From: Patescibacteria group bacterium
GTDB lineage: Bacteria > Patescibacteriota > Minisyncoccia > Phycocordibacterales > UBA2100
Direction: 5' to 3'
Length of the DNA stretch: 32,653 nt
Assembly: GCA_021731295.1 (NCBI GenBank)
Contig: JAKFXQ010000012.1
Span: 1 to 32,653, forward strand
Positions 6,886 to 15,384 of this stretch are shown here, one piece after another; position 1 is the stretch's first letter; the number at the start of each line of letters is the position of its first letter. The notes beneath the pieces are model-generated. The model saw nothing but the letters and a program-made list of their open reading frames with translations, was not told the origin of the DNA and made no database searches. The position numbers and the translations under genes are program-made.

Positions 6886-7794
6886 ATGAAAAACGCACTT
6901 ATCGCATTCATCGCACTCATACTTATCGCAGGAGGAGCCTATTGGTATTCGAATCAGCGGGAATCCGCACAGAATGAAGCCCTGCCGCCGCAAGAAGTAG
7001 TTCAAGAGACACCACAGGCAACGACAACTCCTGAAATGGAGGACAAGACACGCACAACGCTCGGACAGTCTGTTGGAGGACGCGACATCATTGCGTATCA
7101 CTACGGCGAGGGCGAAAAGGAAGCCGTATTTATCGGCGGCATTCACGGGGGCTACGAGTGGAACACGGTGCTTCTCGCATACGAGCTGATGGAGTATCTT
7201 GCGATGCCGTCTACCGTCATACCGGCAGGTGTAAAAGTAACGGTCATTCCCGTGATGAATCCGGACGGTCTCTCTAAGGTCGTCGGAACGACATCGCCGT
7301 TTGCCGCCGCGGACGTACCCGCTGCGCAGGACGTACAGATTTCAGGACGCACTAATGGCAATGGCGTGGACCTGAACCGCAACTTCGATTGCGATTGGCG
7401 AGCTACAGGCACCTGGCGCAACACACCAGTGAAGGGAGGCGCCGAACCTTTTTCCGAGCCAGAAGCAGAAGCAGTGCGCGCGTATCTGGAAGCTGCAACG
7501 CCAGAGGCTGTCGTCGTCTGGTTTAGCGCGGCTGACGGTGTGTACTCATCGAGCTGTGGTGGCGCGGCATCTGCGGCAACAAAGGCGCTCACCAAAACGT
7601 ATGCAACGGCAAGTGGCTATGCTTCTCACGATACGTTCGACGCATACGCGGTTAATGGCGACATTACGAATTGGCTCGCGAAGATAGATATTCCCGCAAT
7701 CAGCGTCTTACTCACGACGCACACCGATATCGAGTGGATAAAGAATAGAAATGGCGTTCGTGCCGTTCTCGAAGCCATTGTTGCTGATGAGTAA
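6886..7794 (+). CDS. M14-family carboxypeptidase paralog 1, probably catalytically degenerate
   Basis: Signal/anchor MKNALIAFIALILIAGGAYW; IGGIHGGYEWNT, NPDG, GVDLNRNFDCDW; but VVWFSAADGVY and ISVLLTTH at the positions of the Zn-His and catalytic Glu. Confidence 0.8.
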   Translation: MKNALIAFIALILIAGGAYWYSNQRESAQNEALPPQEVVQETPQATTTPEMEDKTRTTLGQSVGGRDIIAYHYGEGEKEAVFIGGIHGGYEWNTVLLAYELMEYLAMPSTVIPAGVKVTVIPVMNPDGLSKVVGTTSPFAAADVPAAQDVQISGRTNGNGVDLNRNFDCDWRATGTWRNTPVKGGAEPFSEPEAEAVRAYLEAATPEAVVVWFSAADGVYSSSCGGAASAATKALTKTYATASGYASHDTFDAYAVNGDITNWLAKIDIPAISVLLTTHTDIEWIKNRNGVRAVLEAIVADE

Positions 7795-8662
7795 CATGCG
7801 CTCTCCGTACCTCGTAGGGGCTGTAGTCCTGATTGCGGTGGGGATTGGCCTGTACTTCTATTTGGACCGAGTTCCGGTACCAGACATGCCGCTTCCTATC
7901 GTCGAGACACCGATGCCAAAAGTGCGGCACGAGATCATTGGCCGTTCTGTCATGGACCGCTCAATTGACGCGTATACGTATGGTAGTGGCTCGACCACGC
8001 TCGTATTTGTTGGTGGGCTGCATGGCGGCTACGAGTGGAACTCGACGCTACTTGCGTATCAGTTTATGGATTACTTAGAGACGCGTCTCGGTGTTATTCC
8101 GGCTACTCTCTCTATTGTCGTCGTGCCGAACGCCAACCCTGATGGCATGGTGCGTATCATTGGGAAAGAGGGACGCTTCGCGCTCGCTGACGTCCCAGAC
8201 GGCGACCATTCAGAAGGGAGGTTCAACGCCAATGGCGTGGACCTGAATCGCAACTTCGACTGCAAATGGGAAGAAAGCAGTATGTGGCGCGGGCGCACGG
8301 TGAGCGCAGGTACAGAACCGTTTTCCGAGCCCGAGGCTAAAGCGCTGCAGAATCTCGTGTCGCGCATCAAACCTGACGCCGTGATTTTCTGGCATAGTCA
8401 GGCAAATGCGGTGTATGCCTCGGAATGTGAAGACGGCGTGCTCCCCGAGACGCTGGAGATTATGCATGCGTATGCAAAGGCGTCAGGATATGAACCTGTC
8501 GAATCTTTTACGAGCTACTCTGTAACGGGTGATGCGGAAGGCTGGCTCGCTTCTATTGGCATACCAGCCATTACCGTGGAACTTTCTTCTCACGAGACAG
8601 TTGAGTGGGAGCAAAACATTGCGGGCGTTGAGGCTCTGTTTGAACACTACGGCAATCGGTAG
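7787..8662 (+). CDS. M14-family zinc carboxypeptidase paralog 2
   Basis: VGGLHGGYEWNS (HxxE), GVDLNRNFDCKW, VIFWHSQANAVY, ITVELSSHE; start overlaps the upstream stop (ATGAGTAA). Confidence 0.85.
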   Translation: MSNMRSPYLVGAVVLIAVGIGLYFYLDRVPVPDMPLPIVETPMPKVRHEIIGRSVMDRSIDAYTYGSGSTTLVFVGGLHGGYEWNSTLLAYQFMDYLETRLGVIPATLSIVVVPNANPDGMVRIIGKEGRFALADVPDGDHSEGRFNANGVDLNRNFDCKWEESSMWRGRTVSAGTEPFSEPEAKALQNLVSRIKPDAVIFWHSQANAVYASECEDGVLPETLEIMHAYAKASGYEPVESFTSYSVTGDAEGWLASIGIPAITVELSSHETVEWEQNIAGVEALFEHYGNR

Positions 8663-8676
8663 CGTATAATTCACGT

Positions 8677-9633
8677 ATGCGGCACCCGCACACGCAGCTG
8701 CCACGCGAGTTCCTGATAGCAGTCGCCGTCGTCGCGGTCTTTTTGGCGGCGATTGCGTACGCATTTGTACGCATGTTTGCGCTAGAAGCACGCGTTGCAG
8801 AACTTACCGCCGAGCTCGCATCAACGACGGCGGTTGTAGATGCAAACCGAACGCTTCTGGCGAGCGACCTTCTTGCGCTTCGCGCAGAAACCGTTGGTAT
8901 CTCCGAAACTCTCGCGGGGACGAAGGCAGATGTTATGGCAGCGCAGAGCAACATTAGCGACGTGCGCAATCAAGTCGGTGGAGTGCAGCAAACTGTGGGC
9001 TCTATTTCCGGCGCAGTGACAACACTGGAAAAGCTGACCAAGACTGACCCAGAGCTATTGCAGAAATATTCAAAAGTGTTCTTCCTGAATGAAAACTACC
9101 GTCCTCGTTCGCTCACGAACATTCTTCAAGATTATGTGTACAGCAATTCAAAGCCGGAAGCCGTAGCCACCGAGGTTGCCCCGTTCATGAACGACATGCT
9201 GGCGGCGGCGAAATCCGCCGGGCTGCAGTTGTACGTAAAATCTGCGTACCGTTCATTCGAGGATCAGCAGGTTGTAAAAAGTCAGCACGTGACGGCCTTC
9301 GGCGCCGGTACGGCAAATGCATTTTCTGCGGACCAAGGATATTCAGAGCATCAGCTCGGCACGACGGTAGATTTAGTCACGAACGGTATGAACGGACAGC
9401 TCATCGAAGCGTTTGATGACACGCAGGCGTTCCAATGGCTTTCGCAGAACGCGCACCGGTATGGCTTCATCATGTCGTATCCGCAGGGGAACTCGTTTTA
9501 TGAATATGAACCCTGGCACTGGCGCTTTGTGGGTGTGAAGCTTGCGACCTATATGAAGGAGCAAAATAGGAACTTTTATAACCTCGACCAGCGCGAGATT
9601 GACGCATATCTTGCGGAACTCTTTGACCGATAG
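8677..9633 (+). CDS. D-alanyl-D-alanine carboxypeptidase, VanY-like (M15B), membrane-anchored
   Basis: SAYRSFEDQQ, SEHQLGTTVDL, WLSQNAHRYGFIMSYP, YEPWHWRFVG motifs; N-terminal TM and coiled-coil. Confidence 0.9.
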   Translation: MRHPHTQLPREFLIAVAVVAVFLAAIAYAFVRMFALEARVAELTAELASTTAVVDANRTLLASDLLALRAETVGISETLAGTKADVMAAQSNISDVRNQVGGVQQTVGSISGAVTTLEKLTKTDPELLQKYSKVFFLNENYRPRSLTNILQDYVYSNSKPEAVATEVAPFMNDMLAAAKSAGLQLYVKSAYRSFEDQQVVKSQHVTAFGAGTANAFSADQGYSEHQLGTTVDLVTNGMNGQLIEAFDDTQAFQWLSQNAHRYGFIMSYPQGNSFYEYEPWHWRFVGVKLATYMKEQNRNFYNLDQREIDAYLAELFDR

Positions 9634-9640
9634 GTCACAA

Positions 9641-9672
9641 AAGCAAAACGCCCCTTTCGGGGCGTTTTGCTT
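9641..9672. terminator. Bidirectional terminator between convergent genes
   Basis: aagcaaaacgcccc-tttc-ggggcgttttgctt, perfect 14-bp stem with A/T tracts. Confidence 0.85.
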
Positions 9673-9686
9673 CGAGCTCCCGTGCC

Positions 9687-9890
9687 TTAAGAGGCGCGAG
9701 AAACGCGAACTGCGCTTGGGCCCTTTGGGCCGTCTGCGACTTCGAAGGTCATGAGGTCACCCTCGCGAAGCGAGTCAAAAGTGACACCCACAAGCTCTTT
9801 CGAGTGGAAGAAGAGATCCTTCTCCTGACCATCTATTTTGATGAACCCGAAACCCCTGTCGGTGATACGGGCGATACGTCCTGTCTGCAT
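9687..9890 (-). CDS. Cold-shock protein (CspA family)
   Basis: MQTGRIARITDRGFGFIKIDGQEKDLFFHSKELVGVTFDSLREGDLMTFEVADGPKGPSAVRV: RNP1/RNP2 (GFGFI, LFFHS). Confidence 0.9.
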   Translation of the reverse strand: MQTGRIARITDRGFGFIKIDGQEKDLFFHSKELVGVTFDSLREGDLMTFEVADGPKGPSAVRVSRAS

Positions 9891-10112
9891 ATGCGTACGT
9901 GTGATGCGAATAAGCGGCGTAAGCCGAATCACATCAGTGCGAGGAGTCGTAGGTCGATCCCTGCTTCTCTGGATCTGCCCTGAAGATGACTTCGGAACAC
10001 TACCACGAATGCCTCCAGAAGTCGATGTGCTTGCATCAGCGCGACATGTCGCGACTTGCGCTGCATAGAGGGTAGGCACATAGTCGTAGTGGATAGGCAA
10101 TCGGAGGTGCCC

Positions 10113-10358
10113 ATGAAGACAGTCAAGGAATTCTTCAATCGCGTACCGGCTGGGTGGACGAGCTTGGCGGTACTCGTTTCGGCCGCCATAGTTGCAAGCG
10201 AGAAGGGACTAGGTATGCATCTGGGTCTCTGGATGGCTGTACTGCTCGCCATCCCCGGGCTCTTGATGGGACTACTCGAGGACCAGGACTGGGCAGCTAT
10301 AGCGTTCTTCCTCATCCTGATACTCGGTCCCGCGCTCATCCTTCTCGGCTACGTCTGA
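10113..10358 (+). CDS. Small membrane protein, unknown
   Basis: ggaggtgccc RBS then ATG; two hydrophobic segments. Confidence 0.6.
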   Translation: MKTVKEFFNRVPAGWTSLAVLVSAAIVASEKGLGMHLGLWMAVLLAIPGLLMGLLEDQDWAAIAFFLILILGPALILLGYV

Positions 10359-10379
10359 CGCGCCGTCAGACCCAACACC

Positions 10380-10403
10380 AAGCGCCGCCTCCGTGCGGCG
10401 CTT
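10380..10403 (+). terminator. Terminator-like hairpin
   Basis: aagcgccgc-ctccgt-gcggcgctt. Confidence 0.7.
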
Positions 10404-10494
10404 GCTATATTCTGTGAACATTGCCATGTGAGCTCTTACATGTTCTAATGCGCGCAATGCGGTACGTTGCCGCGGTGTACAAAAGGAGAACAGA

Positions 10495-10986
10495 GTGGAA
10501 ACCATCGGACTCTTGTTAGACGGTCCGTCAATGCGAGAAGCTTCTCGTGCGTGTGGCTTCGAGGTCGACCTCACCCGTCTGCACGATTACTTTGCGAAGA
10601 TGCCGGAAAGGCGATTGGTGAAGCCAATGTATGTGGCGGATGCCGGCACGAGCGAGGGCGGTCTGCACAAGAATCTGCTCTTCCTCGCGCTCTCTGGGTA
10701 CGACGTCGACGAGGTGACGTACGCGGTCCGTGACGACGGCACAAAAGTGGGCAACATGCAGATGCTGTTCACACATCGCATGCACATGCTCGCGTACACG
10801 TGTGAGCACCTGTTCGTCGTTACGAATGACGGTGTGTATGCGCCGGTGATGAAGGACCTCAAGCTCGACGGCAAGAGGTTTTCAATCATCTCGACCGTGA
10901 AAGACGGCATCGTGTCTCGTACTCTGCGAGACATAGCGGATTTCATCGAGATTGCCCGACTCAAGGACCATATCGCGGTACGGTAA
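10495..10986 (+). CDS. NYN/PIN-like domain protein (possible nuclease)
   Basis: N-terminal IGLLLDGPSMREASRACGFEVDLTRLHDYFA and LFVVTNDGVYAPVMKDLKLDGKRFSIIS resemble NYN-domain acidic motifs; divergent. Confidence 0.5.
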   Translation: METIGLLLDGPSMREASRACGFEVDLTRLHDYFAKMPERRLVKPMYVADAGTSEGGLHKNLLFLALSGYDVDEVTYAVRDDGTKVGNMQMLFTHRMHMLAYTCEHLFVVTNDGVYAPVMKDLKLDGKRFSIISTVKDGIVSRTLRDIADFIEIARLKDHIAVR

Positions 10987-11015
10987 CTGCGGTGTGCTCG
11001 CTCGCTTACGCCATA

Positions 11016-11040
11016 CGGCCCCGCCCACACAGCGGGGCCG
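11016..11040 (+). terminator. Terminator-like hairpin
   Basis: cggccccgc-ccacaca-gcggggccg followed by tttg. Confidence 0.7.
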
Positions 11041-11078
11041 TTTGCTACACTAGAGCCTTAACGGCTAGCACAACGATT

Positions 11079-11450
11079 ATGGCGAAAGGCATGTATGTGG
11101 ATGGATTCGTGCTCGTGGTACCGAAGAAGAACGTTGCCGCGTACTCGAAGATTGCAAAAGAGGCGGGTAAGATATGGATGAAGTGTGGAGCGCTCTCGTA
11201 CTATGAGTGCAAGGGCGATGACATGAAGCCAAAGTGGACCGTCGCTACATTCCCCAAGGTCGCGAAAGCAACAGCGAGTGACACGGTCTGGTTCTCCTTC
11301 ATTGTTTTTAAGAATAAGAAGCACCGCGACATGGTTAATGCGAAGGTCATGAAGGATCCGTACATGACTAATCAGGACCCTAAGAAGCCCATGCCGTTTG
11401 ATATGAAGCGGATGAGTTACGGTGGGTTCGAAGCTGTTGTCGCGATGTAA
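11079..11450 (+). CDS. DUF1428 (YbaA-like) protein
   Basis: MYVDGFVLVVPKKNVAAYSKIAKEAGKIWMKCGALSYYECKGDD...KDPYM...PFDMKRMSYGGFEAVV. Confidence 0.85.
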   Translation: MAKGMYVDGFVLVVPKKNVAAYSKIAKEAGKIWMKCGALSYYECKGDDMKPKWTVATFPKVAKATASDTVWFSFIVFKNKKHRDMVNAKVMKDPYMTNQDPKKPMPFDMKRMSYGGFEAVVAM

Positions 11451-11513
11451 TGTAGACAACAACGGGATGCGCGGTAGTATCGGTGCGGGAAACGCAACAG
11501 GAAGGAGGGCGTC

Positions 11514-11720
11514 ATGCTCATGCGCAATCCCGCATATGAACGGCGAGAAGACCCGCCATATGTGCCGCGCCGAAATCGACTTGGCGATACGCTGATGATT
11601 CTCGCGTACGTCGGCATCGGTATATCGGCAGGTGTGCTGTGGGTGTACCTGGTGTATGTCTTTATGGATGCGTTCATCGCGCACTATCACAATGCCCTAC
11701 GTGCATCGCTCCTACGGTGA
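11514..11720 (+). CDS. Small membrane protein, unknown
   Basis: aggaagg RBS upstream; one TM segment; followed by a terminator. Confidence 0.5.
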   Translation: MLMRNPAYERREDPPYVPRRNRLGDTLMILAYVGIGISAGVLWVYLVYVFMDAFIAHYHNALRASLLR

Positions 11721-11732
11721 GTGCACACGCTG

Positions 11733-11764
11733 AGCACGAAGAAGGCGCCCACGGGCGCCTTCTG
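11733..11764. terminator. Terminator / repeat copy A (upstream of nirK)
   Basis: agcacgaagaaggcgcccacgggcgccttctg; 31/32 identical to 13036-13067. Confidence 0.75.
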
Positions 11765-11784
11765 CACAGGAAGACGTTGTCTAT

Positions 11785-11803
11785 TACTAGTCAGGGTCTA
11801 GTA
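11785..11803. promoter_or_regulatory. Palindromic operator-like site upstream of nirK
   Basis: TACTAG-tcagggt-CTAGTA, ending 7 bp before the ATG at 11811. Confidence 0.4.
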
Positions 11804-11810
11804 TTGCCGA

Positions 11811-13031
11811 ATGGAAGTTATTGCATACTTGTGGCAGTACATAGTGCAAAGTGCTGGGTTGGCTATTGCATATGTATTTGCGGGCCTCTTCATCTATCTA
11901 ATGTTGCGGCGCCTGCACTCACGTGCGATGACAGTGACGCTGGTCGCAATGTTCGTAGCGGCCTCCATTGCGTTTTACGTCCCTAATGGCATGCCGCATG
12001 CGTTCGAGTATCCATTCTTCATGCGTTCTTATGGGCCGGCTTCGGGACCCGTACTTCCGCTCAAAAATGTGTGGGAGTTTGTCCAACGTTTTGATGAATT
12101 CGAGCGGCCCGATGATATCTCTCGAGATCCGCGTGATGTGCCGGCGCAGATTGTTTATGCGCAGGATGGTGTAATTGAAGTATCACTGACGGCAAAAGAG
12201 GTCATTGCTGAAATGGCGCCGGGCGTCTCATTCAACTACTGGACCTTCGATGGCACCGTACCTGGACCGTTTCTCCGTGCGAAAGTTGGCGATACCATTC
12301 GTCTGTCACTCACCAATGATGCGACAAGCCTGCACCATCACAACATCGACCTGCACGCGGTAACCGGTCCTGGTGGTGGTGCGGCGGCAACAAACGTGGC
12401 ACCCGGGGAAAGCAAAACCATAACGTTCAAAGCGCTGAATCCCGGTATTTACATTTACCACTGCGCGCACCCGAACGTAGCCAATCATATGGCGCACGGC
12501 ATGTATGGTCTTATTCTCGTAGAGCCCGAAGGAGGTCTCCCACCAGTTGACCATGAGTTTTATGTCGTGCAGGGCGAGTTCTATAGCGTTGGGTCACTCG
12601 GACGCAAGGGACTTCAGTTGTTTAATACACAGGCAATGTTGGACGGGGATGCACAATATGTCGTTTTCAATGGCCGCACGGGAGCGCTCGTGGACACTAT
12701 GAACGCGCAAGTAGGTGACACGGTGCGAATGTATGTAGGTAATGGAGGCGTCAACTATATCTCCAGCTTCCACGTCATAGGAGAAATTTTCGACACAGTG
12801 TATCGAGAGGGTGATTTAGTGTCGCCTCCTGCGATGAGTCTTCAGTCGACCATGATTCCGGCTGGGGCAGCGGCAGTCGTGGAGTTCAAAGTTGACTACC
12901 CTGGTAAATACGTACTGGTAGACCACGCACTCGCTCGGGTAGACAGAGGAGCCTGGGGACTTCTCAATGTCTCTGGCAACGCGGACCCGGGAATTTTTGA
13001 CGGAGTGATTACGCCCGGAGGGGGGCACTAG
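11811..13031 (+). CDS. nirK: Copper-containing nitrite reductase (AniA/NirK-like) with N-terminal transmembrane region
   Basis: HHHNIDLHAVTGPGGG, YHCAHPNVANHMAHGMYG, SSFHVIGEIFDTVYREG, KYVLVDHALARVDRGAWGLLNV: type 1 and type 2 Cu ligands plus catalytic Asp and His. Confidence 0.88.
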   Translation: MEVIAYLWQYIVQSAGLAIAYVFAGLFIYLMLRRLHSRAMTVTLVAMFVAASIAFYVPNGMPHAFEYPFFMRSYGPASGPVLPLKNVWEFVQRFDEFERPDDISRDPRDVPAQIVYAQDGVIEVSLTAKEVIAEMAPGVSFNYWTFDGTVPGPFLRAKVGDTIRLSLTNDATSLHHHNIDLHAVTGPGGGAAATNVAPGESKTITFKALNPGIYIYHCAHPNVANHMAHGMYGLILVEPEGGLPPVDHEFYVVQGEFYSVGSLGRKGLQLFNTQAMLDGDAQYVVFNGRTGALVDTMNAQVGDTVRMYVGNGGVNYISSFHVIGEIFDTVYREGDLVSPPAMSLQSTMIPAGAAAVVEFKVDYPGKYVLVDHALARVDRGAWGLLNVSGNADPGIFDGVITPGGGH

Positions 13032-13035
13032 TTTC

Positions 13036-13067
13036 AGCACGAAGAAGGCGCCCTCGGGCGCCTTCTG
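13036..13067. terminator. Terminator / repeat copy B (downstream of nirK)
   Basis: agcacgaagaaggcgccctcgggcgccttctg. Confidence 0.75.
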
Positions 13068-13087
13068 TCATTGTCGTACTGGGCGCA

Positions 13088-13546
13088 CTACCGGCCTAGC
13101 GATGCCGAAAGGCTCAAACCAGTGTCCGTGCTTACGGTGACGAGCATGCGAGCGCCGTTCCTCCGCGCGGTTACCGAACCAGTGAACGCGCTTTCAAGAA
13201 GTTTCGCTGCAAGCACTCCGGGCGATGCCGTCCCTGAGAGCTTCCCGCTGTAGCTCGGGTCAACAACGCTCCATGTGCCGCTCAGTCGGCCGCCGCTCTC
13301 GCGCATGTCGACGCGCGCGGCAAACTTCACACTTGCGCTGGCGCAACGGAGCGAGATGGTGAGTGTCCCGTCGCGCAGGCGATTGTACGACCTGCACGTG
13401 AGAGACTCTGGCTTGCCATCGGCCTTTCTGCCGCTCGCCGTCCCACTCCAATTGCCGTCAAACAACGAGAGTGGGCTTGCGTGTGCAGCAGACGATGCAG
13501 TGAAGAGTAGCAGTACTACCGCAAGTGGTATGAGTAGTTTTTTCAT
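13088..13546 (-). CDS. Secreted hypothetical protein
   Basis: Signal peptide MKKLLIPLAVVLLLFTASSAAHA; upstream aggagg RBS on the minus strand. Confidence 0.75.
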   Translation of the reverse strand: MKKLLIPLAVVLLLFTASSAAHASPLSLFDGNWSGTASGRKADGKPESLTCRSYNRLRDGTLTISLRCASASVKFAARVDMRESGGRLSGTWSVVDPSYSGKLSGTASPGVLAAKLLESAFTGSVTARRNGARMLVTVSTDTGLSLSASLGR

Positions 13547-13645
13547 CAGACGCCTCCTCGCGTTTCTCCACCCCTACTCATTCTGTGCACATCGTTCATG
13601 TCTGTCGATGGTTGCGTGTGCGTATGTTCGGGCTACCATAGGCAG

Positions 13646-13933
13646 GTGTCCAGACACTCACTCAGTATCGTACCCCTCGCGCTCACCGCACTCTTTGTCA
13701 TTTCTCCGGTTCTCCATAGCCTGCTCCCGCACGCGCACATGCATGGGGCACATTGGGATGCGCTTCATGCCGCACTCGCGGGGCAGTACGTCGAACCAGA
13801 TGAGCACACAGATAGCGATGATGACGATCGAATCATGTCGGCAGCTGTGTCGGTTTTACCGGCTGGAATTATTCCGTGGGATTACACGTCGTGGCTCAAG
13901 AGTGGCAAAGCGAAGCATCGAGCTTTCGGATAA
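13646..13933 (+). CDS. His-rich membrane/secreted small protein, unknown (GTG start proposed)
   Basis: Hydrophobic N-terminus then LLPHAHMHGAHWDALHA and acidic DEHTDSDDDD. Confidence 0.5.
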   Translation: MSRHSLSIVPLALTALFVISPVLHSLLPHAHMHGAHWDALHAALAGQYVEPDEHTDSDDDDRIMSAAVSVLPAGIIPWDYTSWLKSGKAKHRAFG

Positions 13934-13969
13934 GTACGTTCGTGAGCTTACTAACGTATCAATTCACTC

Positions 13970-14707
13970 ATGAATAAAACATACCTACTCGGTGCGCTCG
14001 CGCTATTGGCGCTCCCCGCACTTGTTTCCGCAGATCATCCACCAGAAGCCATGACCACCACGCACAGTTCGTGTCACATAGAAGAAAACCTCTCCCTCGG
14101 CAGTCGTAGTGACGCTGTTTCGTGCCTCCAAATCGCGCTTATCGCGGCGGGGCATCTCGAGATTAGCGCGCCCACGGGTTACTTCGGAGATATGACGAAG
14201 ATGGCAGTCATGCATTGGCAAGAAGCGGCAGGAGTACCCGCGACGGGTTACTTTGGTCAGCTCTCTCGTGCGGCATATGCCGGAGGGACGATGGTCCACG
14301 CAGAAGACTCAAATGCTTCCAAGATGCAGGAATCGACACAAGTTGCAGAGGCAATGCATGCACATGAACCGATTGATGTCGCGGCATGGCCTACGGTTCC
14401 GAAAGTAACACTCACGCTACATTCGGACAGTCTAGCGGGCTTCAACGCGGAGATAACAACCGAGAACTTTGCCTTCGCGCCGCAGCACGTAAATGGTGCC
14501 GTAGTGCCGAATGAGGGACACGCGCACATTTATGTCGACGGCAAAAAGCATGCCCGCGTCTATGGCAATTGGTTCCATGTTCCGGGCGAATTGTTCGCGG
14601 CACACGGCACGCACACTGTCGTCGTGACCTTAAACGCCAACGATCATAGCGACCTTGAGTATCAGGGGACACGCGTCGAAGCGTCGCAGGTTGTTACCAC
14701 TGAATAA
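13970..14707 (+). CDS. Secreted protein: peptidoglycan-binding-like domain + His-rich beta-domain
   Basis: Signal peptide; SRSDAVSCLQIALIAAGHLEISAPTGYFGDMTKMAVMHWQEAAGVPATGYFG; C-terminal NEGHAHIYVDGKKHARVYGNWFHVPGELFAAHGTHTVVVTLNANDHS. Confidence 0.75.
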   Translation: MNKTYLLGALALLALPALVSADHPPEAMTTTHSSCHIEENLSLGSRSDAVSCLQIALIAAGHLEISAPTGYFGDMTKMAVMHWQEAAGVPATGYFGQLSRAAYAGGTMVHAEDSNASKMQESTQVAEAMHAHEPIDVAAWPTVPKVTLTLHSDSLAGFNAEITTENFAFAPQHVNGAVVPNEGHAHIYVDGKKHARVYGNWFHVPGELFAAHGTHTVVVTLNANDHSDLEYQGTRVEASQVVTTE

Positions 14708-14715
14708 TCACTACC

Positions 14716-15384
14716 ATGACCGCACGAATCGTAAGCATCATTGCAGCTACGCTCGTACTTCCCGCGTTCGTTACAGCGCACGAAACACATGTGTACGACG
14801 TTGGAGGAACTCACTATCAGTTCGTGATTGGATCGCTCAACGAGCCCCTAACAGTGGACGATAAGACGGGCGTTGATTTACGCATCGCAAAACTCGGTGA
14901 CGCGGATGCGCACGCTGACCACGACCATTCTGCTGGCGATCCACTCTCTGGCCTCGAGTCATCCCTAAAAGTAGAGCTGATTGCGGGGGAGAGTCGTCGC
15001 ATATTGGACTTGTCGCCGCAGTATGGCGTTCCGGGCGGCTACAAAGCCCCGTTTTACCCAACGGTCGCGACCACGCTTTCGTATCGCGTGTTTTGCGAAC
15101 TGGAGGGAGAGAAAGTTGACCTGACGTTTACGTGTTCCCAGCGCGGCCACACGGCTGCGGAGGAAAGTGACGAGGAAGTTGAAGTTTCCCCGGGCGTGAC
15201 CCGCGTCTCGAAGACGGGCTCGTACGGATGCCCCGTGCCAAAAGCAGACGCAGGCTTTCCGGAGCCGAGCACGGACCTTGTGACGCTCACTGCCCTCGCT
15301 GGTACTCCGAAGGATGGCATGATTGCCTACGGAGCACTCGTCGTCGCGTTTCTCGCGATGTTACTTGCATGGCGCCGTCGTTAG
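14716..15384 (+). CDS. Secreted/anchored His-rich protein of unknown function
   Basis: Signal peptide, DADAHADHDHSAGD segment, C-terminal TM followed by WRRR. Confidence 0.7.
   Translation: MTARIVSIIAATLVLPAFVTAHETHVYDVGGTHYQFVIGSLNEPLTVDDKTGVDLRIAKLGDADAHADHDHSAGDPLSGLESSLKVELIAGESRRILDLSPQYGVPGGYKAPFYPTVATTLSYRVFCELEGEKVDLTFTCSQRGHTAAEESDEEVEVSPGVTRVSKTGSYGCPVPKADAGFPEPSTDLVTLTALAGTPKDGMIAYGALVVAFLAMLLAWRRR

Noticed and set aside
9891-10100. N-terminal extension of the cold-shock protein (137-aa ORF)
   Set aside because: The conserved Csp domain starts at Met 9890; the upstream residues look like translated 5' UTR, although a regulatory leader is possible.
13275-13973. 232-aa plus-strand ORF
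   Set aside because: It is antisense to the signal-peptide-containing minus-strand gene 13088-13546 and overlaps another more plausible ORF; its composition looks like a shadow frame.
15228-15368. Upstream part of the 931-aa ORF
   Set aside because: It overlaps the preceding coding sequence in another frame and lacks the signal-peptide character that starts after 15369/15396.
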